Below are positions 12,014 to 19,919 of a stretch of DNA of 22,623 nt, piece after piece; the first letter of the stretch is position 1, and every line of letters starts with the position of its first letter. The DNA lies in the NCBI GenBank assembly GCA_003447895.1, contig DLYC01000251.1, forward strand, positions 4,146 to 26,768, in the 5' to 3' direction. A program made the position numbers and the translations under genes. The DNA comes from Lachnospiraceae bacterium (lineage in GTDB: Bacteria; Bacillota; Clostridia; Lachnospirales; Lachnospiraceae). The notes below the pieces were generated by a model. That model was not told the origin of the DNA, ran no database searches, and worked only from the letters and a program-made list of their open reading frames with translations.

Positions 12014-14194
12014 ATGGCGATCACAGCGAAGGAGGGCGGAAGGCTCTTTACGATCAATACGGTAAATACGACTTATCAGATGAAGGCAGATGAACATGAT
12101 GTTCTTCTTCACTTGTACTACGGCAGGAAAACGAGGGGATCCATGGAGTACCTTCTGACTTATGCGGACAGGGGATACTGCTCGAATATCTATGACGCGG
12201 GAGATGACCGCACCTATTCTCTGGATTTTCTCCCGCAGGAGTTTCCGGTAAGCGGGACGGGCGATATGAGAAGCCCTGCGCTGATCCTTGAATACGCGAA
12301 CGGGATCCGGGGCTGTGACCTTCGCTTCGACAGCTACAGGATCCGTGACGGGAAATACGGACTGAAGGGGCTTCCCGCTGTCTATGCGGACCATGATGAG
12401 GCGCAGACGCTCGAGATCGTCCTCAAGGATACGGCAGGCATGGCGGAAGTGACGCTTCTGTACGGCGTTCTCCCGGAGCTCGATATCATCACAAGAAGTG
12501 TCCTCATCCGCAATTCCTCCCGGGAGGAGATCCGGCTGGAGAAGGTGATGAGTGCCAGCATCGACCAGGTCTCGGGACGTTATGACGTGATCACTTTTTA
12601 CGGACGTCACTGTATGGAGAGGAATTTCCAGAGAACACCCGTGGCCCATATGGAACAGTGCATCGGCAGCAGGAGAGGCATGTCCTCCCATCAGTTTAAT
12701 CCGATGATGATCCTTGCGGAGAAGGAGACCACGGAGACAGCCGGCGGCTGTTATTCCATGCAGTTTGTCTACAGCGGCGGATTCAGCGGATGCGTCGGCA
12801 TGGACCAGTTTGATCAGACCAGAATGCAGATGGGCCTTATGCAGGAGAAGTTTTCTTATCCGCTGGCACCGGGAGAGGTTTTCACGGCGCCGGAAGTGAT
12901 CATGAGCTACTCGGCGGAGGGACTCGGAAAGCTCTCCAACAATCTGCAGGAATGTATCCGCAGGCATGTCTGCCGGGGAAAATGGCGCGACAGGGTCAGG
13001 CCGGTCCTCCTCAACAGCTGGGAAGCCTATTATATGGATTTTGACGGAGCGGATATTCTGTCACTGGCTGAGCAGGCTTCCCTGCTCGGTATGGATATGC
13101 TGGTACTCGATGACGGCTGGTTCGGAAAGCGAAATGATGATACATCCGGTCTCGGAGACTGGTTTGTCAATGAGGAAAAGCTCGGCGGTGAGATGAAGGA
13201 GCTGATCTACTGGGTCCACAGAAAGGGGCTCAAGTTCGGGATCTGGATCGAGCCGGAGATGGTCAATGAGGACAGTGACCTCTACCGGGCGCATCCTGAC
13301 TGGGCGATGGTGATCCCGGGAAGAAGGCCGGTCAGGGGAAGAAGCCAGCTGGTACTGGACTTCTCCCGCAAGGAAGTGGTCGACTCTGTCTTTGAGAGCA
13401 TCTGCAAGGTGTTTGACATGGGCACGGTGGATTATGTCAAGTGGGACTATAACCGGAGCATAGCTGACGTTTACTCCTATACTGCCAGTGACCAGGGCAA
13501 GGTGCTCTATGATTATATTCTCGGAGTCTACGATTTTCTGGAGAGACTGGGAGCAAGATATCCGGACATGCTGATCGAAGGCTGCAGCGGCGGCGGCGGG
13601 CGTTTCGACGCCGGCATGCTCTATTACACACCGCAGATCTGGTGCAGCGACAATACGGATGCCATCGACAGGCTCCGGATCCAGTACGGCACCTCCTTCG
13701 GGTATCCGGCCAGCTGCGTGGGAGCGCACGTGTCGGTGTCTCCCAACGAGCAGAACGGAAGAGTGACGCCTCTAAAGACAAGGGGAATTGTCGCCATGTC
13801 CGGCACTTTCGGATATGAGCTCAACCCCGAGAAGCTCTCGGAAGCGGAGAAGGAGGAGATCCGCGCGCAGATCGGCCGCAGGAAAGAGCTGGCCGAGCTG
13901 ATTCACAACGGCGAGTACTACAGACTTACCAATCCTTTCGACGGAGAGTCGGCGGCATGGGAATTTGTCTCAGCTGACCGCAGAGAGGCGCTTTTGAATG
14001 TCGTCAATCTCGAGATTCACGGAAACAAGCCCGTCACGTATATCCGTCTGAGAGGCCTTTCGTCCGGCGGGATGTACCGCGACGATGACAGCGGAAGGAT
14101 TTATCCTGCCGATGCACTGATGGAGACGGGACTTCCTATGCCCACTCCCGTCGGCGATTACGGCGCGCTGCAGATCCACCTGAGGAAGGTCTGA
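12014..14194 (+). CDS. Alpha-galactosidase, glycoside hydrolase family 36
   Basis: A 726-residue cytoplasmic enzyme with the length and layout of tetrameric bacterial GH36 alpha-galactosidases: N-terminal beta-sandwich, central barrel, C-terminal beta domain. It would release galactose from raffinose, melibiose and related oligosaccharides. Catalytic features are visible: W336 in NSWEAYY, D366 and D367 in VLDDGWFG, the predicted nucleophile D478 in KWDYNR, CSGGGGRFD from C524, and the predicted acid/base D546 in WCSDNTD. These numbers agree with those I recall for Geobacillus stearothermophilus AgaA. There is no signal peptide, so the substrate must be imported intact, in line with the CUT1 transporter at 16521-19768. 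The ribosome site AGGAGGG lies seven bases before the start. Expression is probably under the AraC-type regulators that follow. Confidence 0.96.
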   Translation: MAITAKEGGRLFTINTVNTTYQMKADEHDVLLHLYYGRKTRGSMEYLLTYADRGYCSNIYDAGDDRTYSLDFLPQEFPVSGTGDMRSPALILEYANGIRGCDLRFDSYRIRDGKYGLKGLPAVYADHDEAQTLEIVLKDTAGMAEVTLLYGVLPELDIITRSVLIRNSSREEIRLEKVMSASIDQVSGRYDVITFYGRHCMERNFQRTPVAHMEQCIGSRRGMSSHQFNPMMILAEKETTETAGGCYSMQFVYSGGFSGCVGMDQFDQTRMQMGLMQEKFSYPLAPGEVFTAPEVIMSYSAEGLGKLSNNLQECIRRHVCRGKWRDRVRPVLLNSWEAYYMDFDGADILSLAEQASLLGMDMLVLDDGWFGKRNDDTSGLGDWFVNEEKLGGEMKELIYWVHRKGLKFGIWIEPEMVNEDSDLYRAHPDWAMVIPGRRPVRGRSQLVLDFSRKEVVDSVFESICKVFDMGTVDYVKWDYNRSIADVYSYTASDQGKVLYDYILGVYDFLERLGARYPDMLIEGCSGGGGRFDAGMLYYTPQIWCSDNTDAIDRLRIQYGTSFGYPASCVGAHVSVSPNEQNGRVTPLKTRGIVAMSGTFGYELNPEKLSEAEKEEIRAQIGRRKELAELIHNGEYYRLTNPFDGESAAWEFVSADRREALLNVVNLEIHGNKPVTYIRLRGLSSGGMYRDDDSGRIYPADALMETGLPMPTPVGDYGALQIHLRKV

Positions 14195-14243
14195 CAGATG
14201 GAGTGGCGCGGCGCATGAAGCGGCTCTTACTAAGAACCGGCTC

Positions 14244-15128
14244 CTACTCAGAGGGAGCGTCTTCCTGTTCGCGGGAAAGAGAAAGATCCTGTATGGAATT
14301 AGCGTTTCTCCATTTTCTCGGGGAAGCGCCATAGACATTTTTAAAAGCCCGTGAGAAATGCAGCTGATTGGGATAGCCGACCGCGTATCCGATCTCATTG
14401 ATGGAATAGTGCGTCAGTTTGAGGAGCTCCGCGGCTTTGATCATGCGGTAACAGATCAGAAATTCCTGGGGGGATTTTCCGACGGCCTCCTTGAATATTT
14501 TGCCAAAATAGCTCCGGTTGAGGCTGAGGCTCTCCGCCATATCCTCCACGGAGATATCGTTCATGTAATTGTGCTCGATAAAAGCCAGTGCTTCCTTAAT
14601 ATAGTAGTCCTTCATCTTGCCCGCAGACGGCTTATAGTCCCTGACAGACCTTATCAGGGCATCGATGAAAAGATAGAGGTGTCCGATGATATGTAGGGGC
14701 GCCTCTTTTTTGTTGCGGACAATATAGAGCATCTCGTCCCGCATTTTCTCTTCGAACTCATGGTGGACCGGATCATAGACCGGATGATTGACGGAAAGAC
14801 CGGTGATCTCAAGGGACTCCTTGGCCCTGAGGCCGTCGAACTCCAGCCAGCAGTACTCCCATGGATTCCGGTCATCCGCCACATAGGTAGTGATCTGCCC
14901 GGGCGATATGAGAAACCCCTGTCCCGCGCGCAGCTGCGCTCCATGTTCATGTCCCTTCGCGTCCTGCCACATCAGCTTTCCTCGTCCTCTTAAAATGTAA
15001 TGAAACAGATAGTGATTTCGGATTGCCGGCCCGAAGGAGTGGGCGGGAGAGCAGTCCTCCCTGCCGAACTGATAGAGCCCAAGGTCCACAAAATTCATGC
15101 TCGGAAAAATGACAAAATCCTGTGCCAT
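14244..15128 (-). CDS. AraC-family transcriptional regulator with cupin sensor domain
   Basis: A 294-residue protein transcribed leftward. Residues about 20-150 form an AraC-type cupin sensor (HYILRGRGKL, AGQGFLISPGQITTY, PWEYCWLEFDG), and about 185-280 carry two helix-turn-helix motifs (ISVEDMAESLSLNRSYFGKI; NEIGYAVGYPNQLHFSRAFK). The layout matches MsmR/RafR-like activators of alpha-galactoside genes. GGGAGG (complement of 15140-15145) is eleven bases before the start, slightly long. It converges on the alpha-galactosidase gene and diverges from a second, distinct AraC regulator. It is likely a sugar-dependent activator of the GH36 gene, of the transporter at 16521, or of both; which target is not decided by the sequence. 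Confidence 0.93.
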   Translation of the reverse strand: MAQDFVIFPSMNFVDLGLYQFGREDCSPAHSFGPAIRNHYLFHYILRGRGKLMWQDAKGHEHGAQLRAGQGFLISPGQITTYVADDRNPWEYCWLEFDGLRAKESLEITGLSVNHPVYDPVHHEFEEKMRDEMLYIVRNKKEAPLHIIGHLYLFIDALIRSVRDYKPSAGKMKDYYIKEALAFIEHNYMNDISVEDMAESLSLNRSYFGKIFKEAVGKSPQEFLICYRMIKAAELLKLTHYSINEIGYAVGYPNQLHFSRAFKNVYGASPRKWRNANSIQDLSLSREQEDAPSE

Positions 15129-15211
15129 GATCGATCAAACCTCCCAATATACCTTTTTGCAATGCGATATGTGTAAATTGCGATTAAAACGGCAAAATGA
15201 CATAAATACAA

Positions 15212-15252
15212 CCTTATAAGGCTATTATAAGTCGTATAATGGCATATTACAA
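15212..15252. promoter_or_regulatory. Overlapping divergent promoters between the two AraC-type genes
   Basis: Leftward, TTGTAA (complement of 15247-15252) and TATAAT (complement of 15224-15229) are 17 bases apart. Rightward, a perfect TATAAT (15235-15240) has no good -35. The two overlap, so polymerase cannot use both at once. A perfect 10-bp palindrome, CCTTATAAGG (15212-15221), and a nearby TTATAAG (15226-15232) adjoin them and may be regulator sites. Confidence 0.55.
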
Positions 15253-15312
15253 TTAATATACAAAAATAATCAGAGAAGACAGAAGGGGCTTAGCTTGCGG
15301 GGGTAGACGGGT

Positions 15313-16194
15313 TTGGGAGAAAAAAGGAAAGTCGAAATTCTTGAAAACTATGACTATTTTCATGAGCCGGAGGGAAATAACAGCTCTGTGGCCAAAATAG
15401 AGCTGGACTTTTGCGGACTGGAACACTGTCTCTCAAGACACCGGTACGGGCCGCACAGACGACAAAATTATGTGATTCATGTTGTGATCGAAGGGAAGGG
15501 GACGCTCGATTACAGCGGAGACTGTTACCGGATCGGCAAGGACCAGATGTTTGCGCTCTTACCGGGAGATGAGACGACCTACTGCGCGGACAAAGAGGAT
15601 CCCTGGTACTACTGCTGGATTGGATTTCACGGCGAGTCCGCGGAACGGATCGTAAAGAGCATCGGATTCTCCTCCAAGACCCCGGTTCTTTCCGTGAAGG
15701 ATGTCCCGGAAATGGAGAGGATCGTAAAGAAGATGCTGGCAACGAAGGAAATGGGGCTGGACGGACAGCTCAAAAGGAATGCCGGCCTGCTTGAGATGCT
15801 GTCTTATATGATCACGGAGAGAGCGGAATCCGCGGAGATGAGCGGAACAATGAGCGTTGTCTCTTATGCGGAGTACGCAGCCCGGTATATCAACAACCAT
15901 TTCTCCGAAAAGATAAAGATCCAGGAGCTGGCCAGACGGATCGGCATCTCCAGGAGTTATCTTGTCAAGCTTATGAAACAGGAGACAGGAATGTCGCCTC
16001 AGGAATACCTGATCGAGACGAGAATGCGCAGGGCATCCGATCTTCTGATCATGTCCCGGGATCCTATACGGAACATTGCGCTGGACTGCGGGTATGAGGA
16101 CGCGCTGGCCTTTTCCAAAGTGTTTAAGGCAAGATTTGGATCCAATCCCAGCGAATACAGGAAAATACACGGCTCCGGGAATGATTCGAAATAA
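15313..16194 (+). CDS. AraC-family transcriptional regulator with cupin sensor domain
   Basis: A 293-residue regulator of the same class as the leftward gene at 14244, but clearly divergent. The cupin part spans about residues 20-150 (VIHVVIEGKGTLDY, LPGDETTY, DPWYYCWIGFHG). The C-terminal DNA-binding domain has IKIQELARRIGISRSYLVKL and IRNIALDCGYEDALAFSKVF. The start is the TTG at 15313: an in-frame stop lies at 15304, no ATG or GTG near the domain fits, and only GGGGG (15299-15303) serves as a ribosome site. Initiation is therefore probably weak, keeping regulator levels low. It precedes the SBP gene at 16521 and is a good candidate to activate it. Confidence 0.9.
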   Translation: MGEKRKVEILENYDYFHEPEGNNSSVAKIELDFCGLEHCLSRHRYGPHRRQNYVIHVVIEGKGTLDYSGDCYRIGKDQMFALLPGDETTYCADKEDPWYYCWIGFHGESAERIVKSIGFSSKTPVLSVKDVPEMERIVKKMLATKEMGLDGQLKRNAGLLEMLSYMITERAESAEMSGTMSVVSYAEYAARYINNHFSEKIKIQELARRIGISRSYLVKLMKQETGMSPQEYLIETRMRRASDLLIMSRDPIRNIALDCGYEDALAFSKVFKARFGSNPSEYRKIHGSGNDSK

Positions 16195-16520
16195 AAGACC
16201 AGAGCACCTGTTCTATCGGTTAATTTGTGAATGTGTACAAATCAAAGGCGCCTGAAGTGTGCATATTTGCATAAATTAACTCTCTTTTGGCCGGCTTTCC
16301 GAGCAGATTTGGGAAAATTGGTCAAAAACGGAGATAAAAAACACATAAATCTATACTGTTGCAACATTAGTCCATGGTCGATACTGCCCTGCGTGACATA
16401 AACTCTTTTTATGCAATGGGCACATTTGTAGGTTCTTTCATCAAGTGTGCCGGGGGAAAGACTGTTGGCCGGGAAACTACAGGGCGCGGCAGTAACTCAT
16501 TAACACAAGGAGGATAGTTT
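16195..16520 (+). promoter_or_regulatory. 326-bp regulatory region before the alpha-galactoside SBP gene
   Basis: No gene is visible here. GTTAATTT (16219-16226) is perfectly repeated in inverse as AAATTAAC (16273-16280). Between them lie an inverted ATTTGT/ACAAAT (16223-16242) and a direct repeat of TGCATA (16260-16265 and 16268-16273), a plausible pair of activator half-sites. A -10-like TATACT is at 16352-16357 with no -35 at normal spacing, which fits an AraC-activated promoter. The ribosome site AAGGAGGA is at 16507-16514. Promoter placement is uncertain. Confidence 0.45.
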
Positions 16521-17888
16521 ATGAAGATGAAAAAGGTAATGGCACTTGCATTGGCAGGAGTTATGGCACTTTCTCTTGCAGCGTGCGGCGGAGGTTCCGG
16601 CGCCAGCAGTACCGGTTCTGCGGACTCCGGTTCCGCGGATGCGGGTTCTGCGGATGCGGGTTCTGCAAGTGCGTCCGGTTCCCTGACAATCAACATTTGG
16701 GATGCAAACCAGCAGGCAGGTATCCAGGAGATCTGCAATGACTGGACAGCTTTGGGAAATCCGGAAGTCAAGGTCGAGGTCATTGACTGGGATAACTACT
16801 GGACTCTGCTTGAGGCGGGCGCTTCCGGCGGAACACTTGCGGATGTATTCTGGATGCACTCCGATTATTCCCAGATCTACATGGAGAATGATATTCTGCT
16901 GGATCTGACAAGCTACATCGAAAAAGACGGTGTAGATATGAGCATCTATTATCCTGACATCGCTGCGATCTACACACGCGACGACGGCAAGATCTTCGCT
17001 CTTCCCAAGGATCACGATACCATCGCACTTCTTTACAACAAGGCGCTCTTTGATCAGGCGGGTGTCGCTTATCCGACAGATGAGTGGACCTATGAGGATA
17101 TGTATGAAGCGGCAAAGGCGATCACAGAGGCGACTCCTTCTGATACCTACGGCTATGCTCTCAACACATCCAATGACCAGGACGGCTGGTACAACTACAT
17201 TTATTCGTACGGCGGAAATGTAGTTAACACGGAGAAGACTGATACGGCTATTGACTCCGCAGAGTCCAAGGCTGCTATGGAAATGGTCCGCAAGATGCTC
17301 ACCGTCGCAACTCCTCAGGCAGTCGTTGCTGAGTCCGGTACAGACTCCCTGTTCCAGTCCGGCAAGGTTGGCATGATCACACAGGGTTCCTGGATGATCA
17401 ATTCCTTCTATACGGCTGAGAACAGCAAGGATTACGCATGGGCGGAAATCCCTTACTGCGACAGAAACGGCGACGGCACCTGCCAGAAGGAAGAGAGATG
17501 GACCTGCTACAACGGCCTCGGCTGGGCAGCAGCAGCAAACACAGCAAATCCTGACGCAGCAGCAAGCCTGATCGAGTATCTCTGCTCCAAGGATGCACAG
17601 GTCAAGCAGGCGCAGCTGGGTGTTACTATGGCCGGTATCCCCGGAATCTCTGAAGACTTTGCAAATGCTTTCGAAGGCATGGATGTTTCTGCGTTCACAA
17701 AGGTTGAAGAAAACGGCACACTGTATGCTCGTCCCGGTACGCGCAACTCCGGTAAGTGGCAGACTCCTATGAAGCAGGCAGGCGGATTCCTTGACGCATG
17801 GCAGGCACCTGAAGATCCTCAGGCTATGTCCGATGCATGCGACAGAGTCGCAAAGATGATCCGCGACGCGATCGCAGAAGAGCAGTAA
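16521..17888 (+). CDS. Sugar ABC transporter solute-binding lipoprotein, probably alpha-galactoside specific
   Basis: A 455-residue family 1 solute-binding protein. Its signal peptide ends in lipobox LAAC with lipidated Cys 22. A short Gly/Ser/Ala repeat linker (GSADAGSADAG) follows, and the binding domain starts near LTINIWDANQQAG. The usual CUT1 landmarks are present: ADVFWMHSDY, FALPKDHDTIALLYNKALFD, MITQGSWM and YNGLGWAAAAN. Residues 314-325 (DRNGDGTCQKEE) match a 12-position EF-hand calcium loop, flanked by Cys 313 and 329 with a third Cys at 321. Codon use is of the highly expressed type. It is followed by a perfect stem-loop and two permeases. Raffinose-family sugars are the likely ligand, inferred from the GH36 gene nearby. 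Confidence 0.92.
   Translation: MKMKKVMALALAGVMALSLAACGGGSGASSTGSADSGSADAGSADAGSASASGSLTINIWDANQQAGIQEICNDWTALGNPEVKVEVIDWDNYWTLLEAGASGGTLADVFWMHSDYSQIYMENDILLDLTSYIEKDGVDMSIYYPDIAAIYTRDDGKIFALPKDHDTIALLYNKALFDQAGVAYPTDEWTYEDMYEAAKAITEATPSDTYGYALNTSNDQDGWYNYIYSYGGNVVNTEKTDTAIDSAESKAAMEMVRKMLTVATPQAVVAESGTDSLFQSGKVGMITQGSWMINSFYTAENSKDYAWAEIPYCDRNGDGTCQKEERWTCYNGLGWAAAANTANPDAAASLIEYLCSKDAQVKQAQLGVTMAGIPGISEDFANAFEGMDVSAFTKVEENGTLYARPGTRNSGKWQTPMKQAGGFLDAWQAPEDPQAMSDACDRVAKMIRDAIAEEQ
16635..16664 (+). repeat. 15-bp tandem repeat in the SBP linker
   Basis: GCGGATGCGGGTTCT occurs twice in a row (16635-16649 and 16650-16664), coding a Ser-Ala-Asp-Ala-Gly repeat just after the lipid anchor. It is in frame, so copy changes would only alter linker length. 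Confidence 0.7.
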
Positions 17889-17947
17889 GGCTCTGGAAAG
17901 CAGTCGCTGAAGAAGTAATCGGATCTTGTTCTTTATCGATACTTGAA

Positions 17948-17984
17948 GTATTGTGGGCTGCTGTTTGACAGCAGCCCACAATAC
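17948..17984. other. Perfect 16-bp stem-loop between SBP and permease genes
   Basis: Bases 17948-17963 are the exact reverse complement of 17969-17984, with a five-base TTTGA loop. No T-tract follows, so it is not a standard terminator. It sits in the same place, between SBP and first permease, as the stem-loop at 4109-4138 of the other transporter. It likely protects the 3' end of the SBP message after processing, raising SBP over permease levels. Confidence 0.7.
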
Positions 17985-18013
17985 AGAATAATTCATAAAA
18001 GAGGGGGCAAAAC

Positions 18014-18907
18014 ATGAAAGAAAAGAAAAAAATGACGCCCAGAGCAAGAAACGAGGCGTTATGGGGATATGCTTTTGTGGCGCCTACCATGATCGGATTG
18101 ATTGTTTTGAACTTTTATCCGGCTATTAATACAGTCTATCAGTCATTTTGTAAGACCGGCGATTTCGGAAAGGGAAATACCTTTGTCGGACTTGCCAACT
18201 ATACAAAGGCGTTCGCTGATCCGGAAATCCTCCAGTCATTGATCAATACGATTAAATACGCCATCATCGAAGTCCCTTTGGGTGTAGTGATCGCACTGCT
18301 CCTTGCAGTATTTCTGAACGGCAAATTAAAGGGTGTCTCCATGTTCCGAACGATCTTCTTCCTCCCGATGGTCTGCGCTCCTGCGGCTGTCGCGATGGTC
18401 TGGAAGTGGCTCTATAACCAGCAGTTCGGACTCTTCAATAACGCTTTCCATACGAACATTGCGTGGATCTCCGATCCCAAGATCGCCTGGATCTCGATCG
18501 GTATCATCGGTGTCTGGTCGATCATCGGCTATAATATGGTCCTGTTTATCTCCGGTCTGAAGGAGATCCCGGGAGACTATTATGAAGCGGCTTCGATCGA
18601 CGGAGCAACCGGAATCAATCAGTTCTTTAACATCACCGTTCCGCTCCTTAGCCCGACCACGTTCTTCATAGTGCAGACCCGAGTCATCGGTGCACTTACG
18701 ATCTTTGACCTTATGTTCATGGTCATGGATAAGACCAATGCAGCCCTTCCCAAGGTCCAGTCGACAGTATACGTATTCTATAAGTATACCTTTGACCAGG
18801 GCAATAAAGGTTACGGTGCAGCAATCGTCATGATCCTTGTCGCCTTCATCATGGTCGTCACTGTGATCATGCAGCGCGCTGAGAAGCGCTTCGTATTCTA
18901 TAACTGA
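18014..18907 (+). CDS. CUT1 sugar ABC transporter permease, MalF/UgpA type
   Basis: A 297-residue membrane protein with about six helices; the first lies near residues 15-38, after a basic N-terminus (MKEKKKMTPRARNEA). The EAA loop at about 191-213 (EAASIDGATGINQFFNITVP) marks the ATPase contact. With the protein at 18926 it forms the channel served by the SBP at 16521. GAGGGGG (18001-18007) is six bases before the start. No ATPase is encoded nearby. Family assignment is secure; the alpha-galactoside substrate is inferred from the locus. Confidence 0.92.
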   Translation: MKEKKKMTPRARNEALWGYAFVAPTMIGLIVLNFYPAINTVYQSFCKTGDFGKGNTFVGLANYTKAFADPEILQSLINTIKYAIIEVPLGVVIALLLAVFLNGKLKGVSMFRTIFFLPMVCAPAAVAMVWKWLYNQQFGLFNNAFHTNIAWISDPKIAWISIGIIGVWSIIGYNMVLFISGLKEIPGDYYEAASIDGATGINQFFNITVPLLSPTTFFIVQTRVIGALTIFDLMFMVMDKTNAALPKVQSTVYVFYKYTFDQGNKGYGAAIVMILVAFIMVVTVIMQRAEKRFVFYN

Positions 18908-18925
18908 GAAAGGGGGGAATGATTC

Positions 18926-19768
18926 ATGGAAAGTGCACATACCAAAGATATGATCAGGAGAACGATCGTCTACATCATCCTTATCATCATGGCTTTTATC
19001 ATGCTGGTTCCCTTCGCGTGGATGATCCTCACGGCGCTCAAGACAAACCAGGAAGCGATTTCAGTCGATCCCTTCTATATATTCCCGCATAACGGCTGGC
19101 ACTGGGAGACATTTGGTGAAGTCTGGAAGAGCTACAACTTTGTGCTTCTGTACAAGAATACGCTCCTCATGATCTTCTTCCGCGTTCTCTGCGCATGCCT
19201 GACCGCGACCATGGCGGGTTACGCTTTCGGAAGACTGAACTTCCCGGGCAAGAACTTCCTGTTCTCTCTTGTTCTGATCCAGATGATGATCCCTTCCACG
19301 ATCTTCATCATCCCTCAGTACCTGATGGTCTCCTCTCTGGGATGGCTAAATACCACGGCCGGACTGGTATTCCCCGGTATTGTCACAGCTTTCGGAACAT
19401 ACCTGTTGAAGACGGGATACCAAGGCCTGCCAAAAGATCTGGAGGAGGCGGCCGGTATCGACGGCTGTAATATCGGGCAGAAATTCCTGCTGATCATGAT
19501 GCCGCTCACGAGATCCTCCATGGTATCACTCGGCATCTTCACCGCACTGTTCGCGTTCAAAGATCTTATGTGGCCCATGATCGTCTGCTCCAGCGTACAG
19601 ACTACAACGCTTGCAGCCGGCCTTGCAAAGGCGCAGGGACAGTACGGAAGCAACTACCCGCAGATGATGGCCGCTGCAGTTCTGGCAGTGGTACCGATGA
19701 TCGTGATCTATGTGATCTTCCAGAAGCAGTTCGTCGAAGGTATTGCTACTTCCGGCGGAAAGCTGTAA
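18926..19768 (+). CDS. CUT1 sugar ABC transporter permease, MalG/UgpE type
   Basis: A 280-residue partner of the preceding permease, starting 18 bases after its stop with AAGGGGGG between. It has about six membrane helices (first near residues 10-33), the EAA loop at about 174-196 (EAAGIDGCNIGQKFLLIMMP), and the C-terminal FVEGIATSGGKL common to MalG-type proteins. An intrinsic terminator 17 bases after the stop closes the transporter operon. Confidence 0.92.
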   Translation: MESAHTKDMIRRTIVYIILIIMAFIMLVPFAWMILTALKTNQEAISVDPFYIFPHNGWHWETFGEVWKSYNFVLLYKNTLLMIFFRVLCACLTATMAGYAFGRLNFPGKNFLFSLVLIQMMIPSTIFIIPQYLMVSSLGWLNTTAGLVFPGIVTAFGTYLLKTGYQGLPKDLEEAAGIDGCNIGQKFLLIMMPLTRSSMVSLGIFTALFAFKDLMWPMIVCSSVQTTTLAAGLAKAQGQYGSNYPQMMAAAVLAVVPMIVIYVIFQKQFVEGIATSGGKL

Positions 19769-19784
19769 AGGAAATTGATTTTCG

Positions 19785-19818
19785 AAAAATGAGCTGCAAA
19801 AATGCAGCTCATTTTTTT
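19785..19818 (+). terminator. Intrinsic terminator of the alpha-galactoside transporter operon
   Basis: TGAGCTGCA (19790-19798) pairs with TGCAGCTCA (19803-19811) around an AAAA loop, with A/T pairs extending the stem into seven T (19812-19818). This is a textbook rho-independent terminator. Confidence 0.93.
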
Positions 19819-19826
19819 ATCATAAA

Positions 19827-19905
19827 GGGGGATGCCCCGCCCTTACAGGCGGCGGACATCACGAGCCTTCTTAGTGACTCGCTCCGCGAGCCCTGAATAA
19901 TTCAG
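19827..19905 (+). other. Compact stretch of four small hairpins before the envelope-protein genes
   Basis: Four short inverted repeats follow one another: GGGG/CCCC (19827-19838), CCGCC/GGCGG (19837-19852), CTCGC/GCGAG (19878-19890) and CTGAA/TTCAG (19893-19905). The first two share a base or two and would compete. No clear promoter is visible, so the downstream gene may rely on readthrough or on a promoter I cannot recognise. It may be a structured leader, a small repeat element or chance; I recognise no known RNA family. Confidence 0.4.
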
Positions 19906-19919
19906 AGGACCTGATAAGC

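Noticed and set aside
14195..14243. Terminator between the converging alpha-galactosidase and AraC-type genes
   Set aside because: The TCTTA/TAAGA repeat leaves a one-base loop and the outer arms mismatch; no T-tract. Nothing convincing ends either gene here.
16500..18047. Open leftward frame of 515 codons over the alpha-galactoside SBP
   Set aside because: Complement of a highly biased, GC-ending coding sequence; no family features and it spans the intergenic stem-loop.
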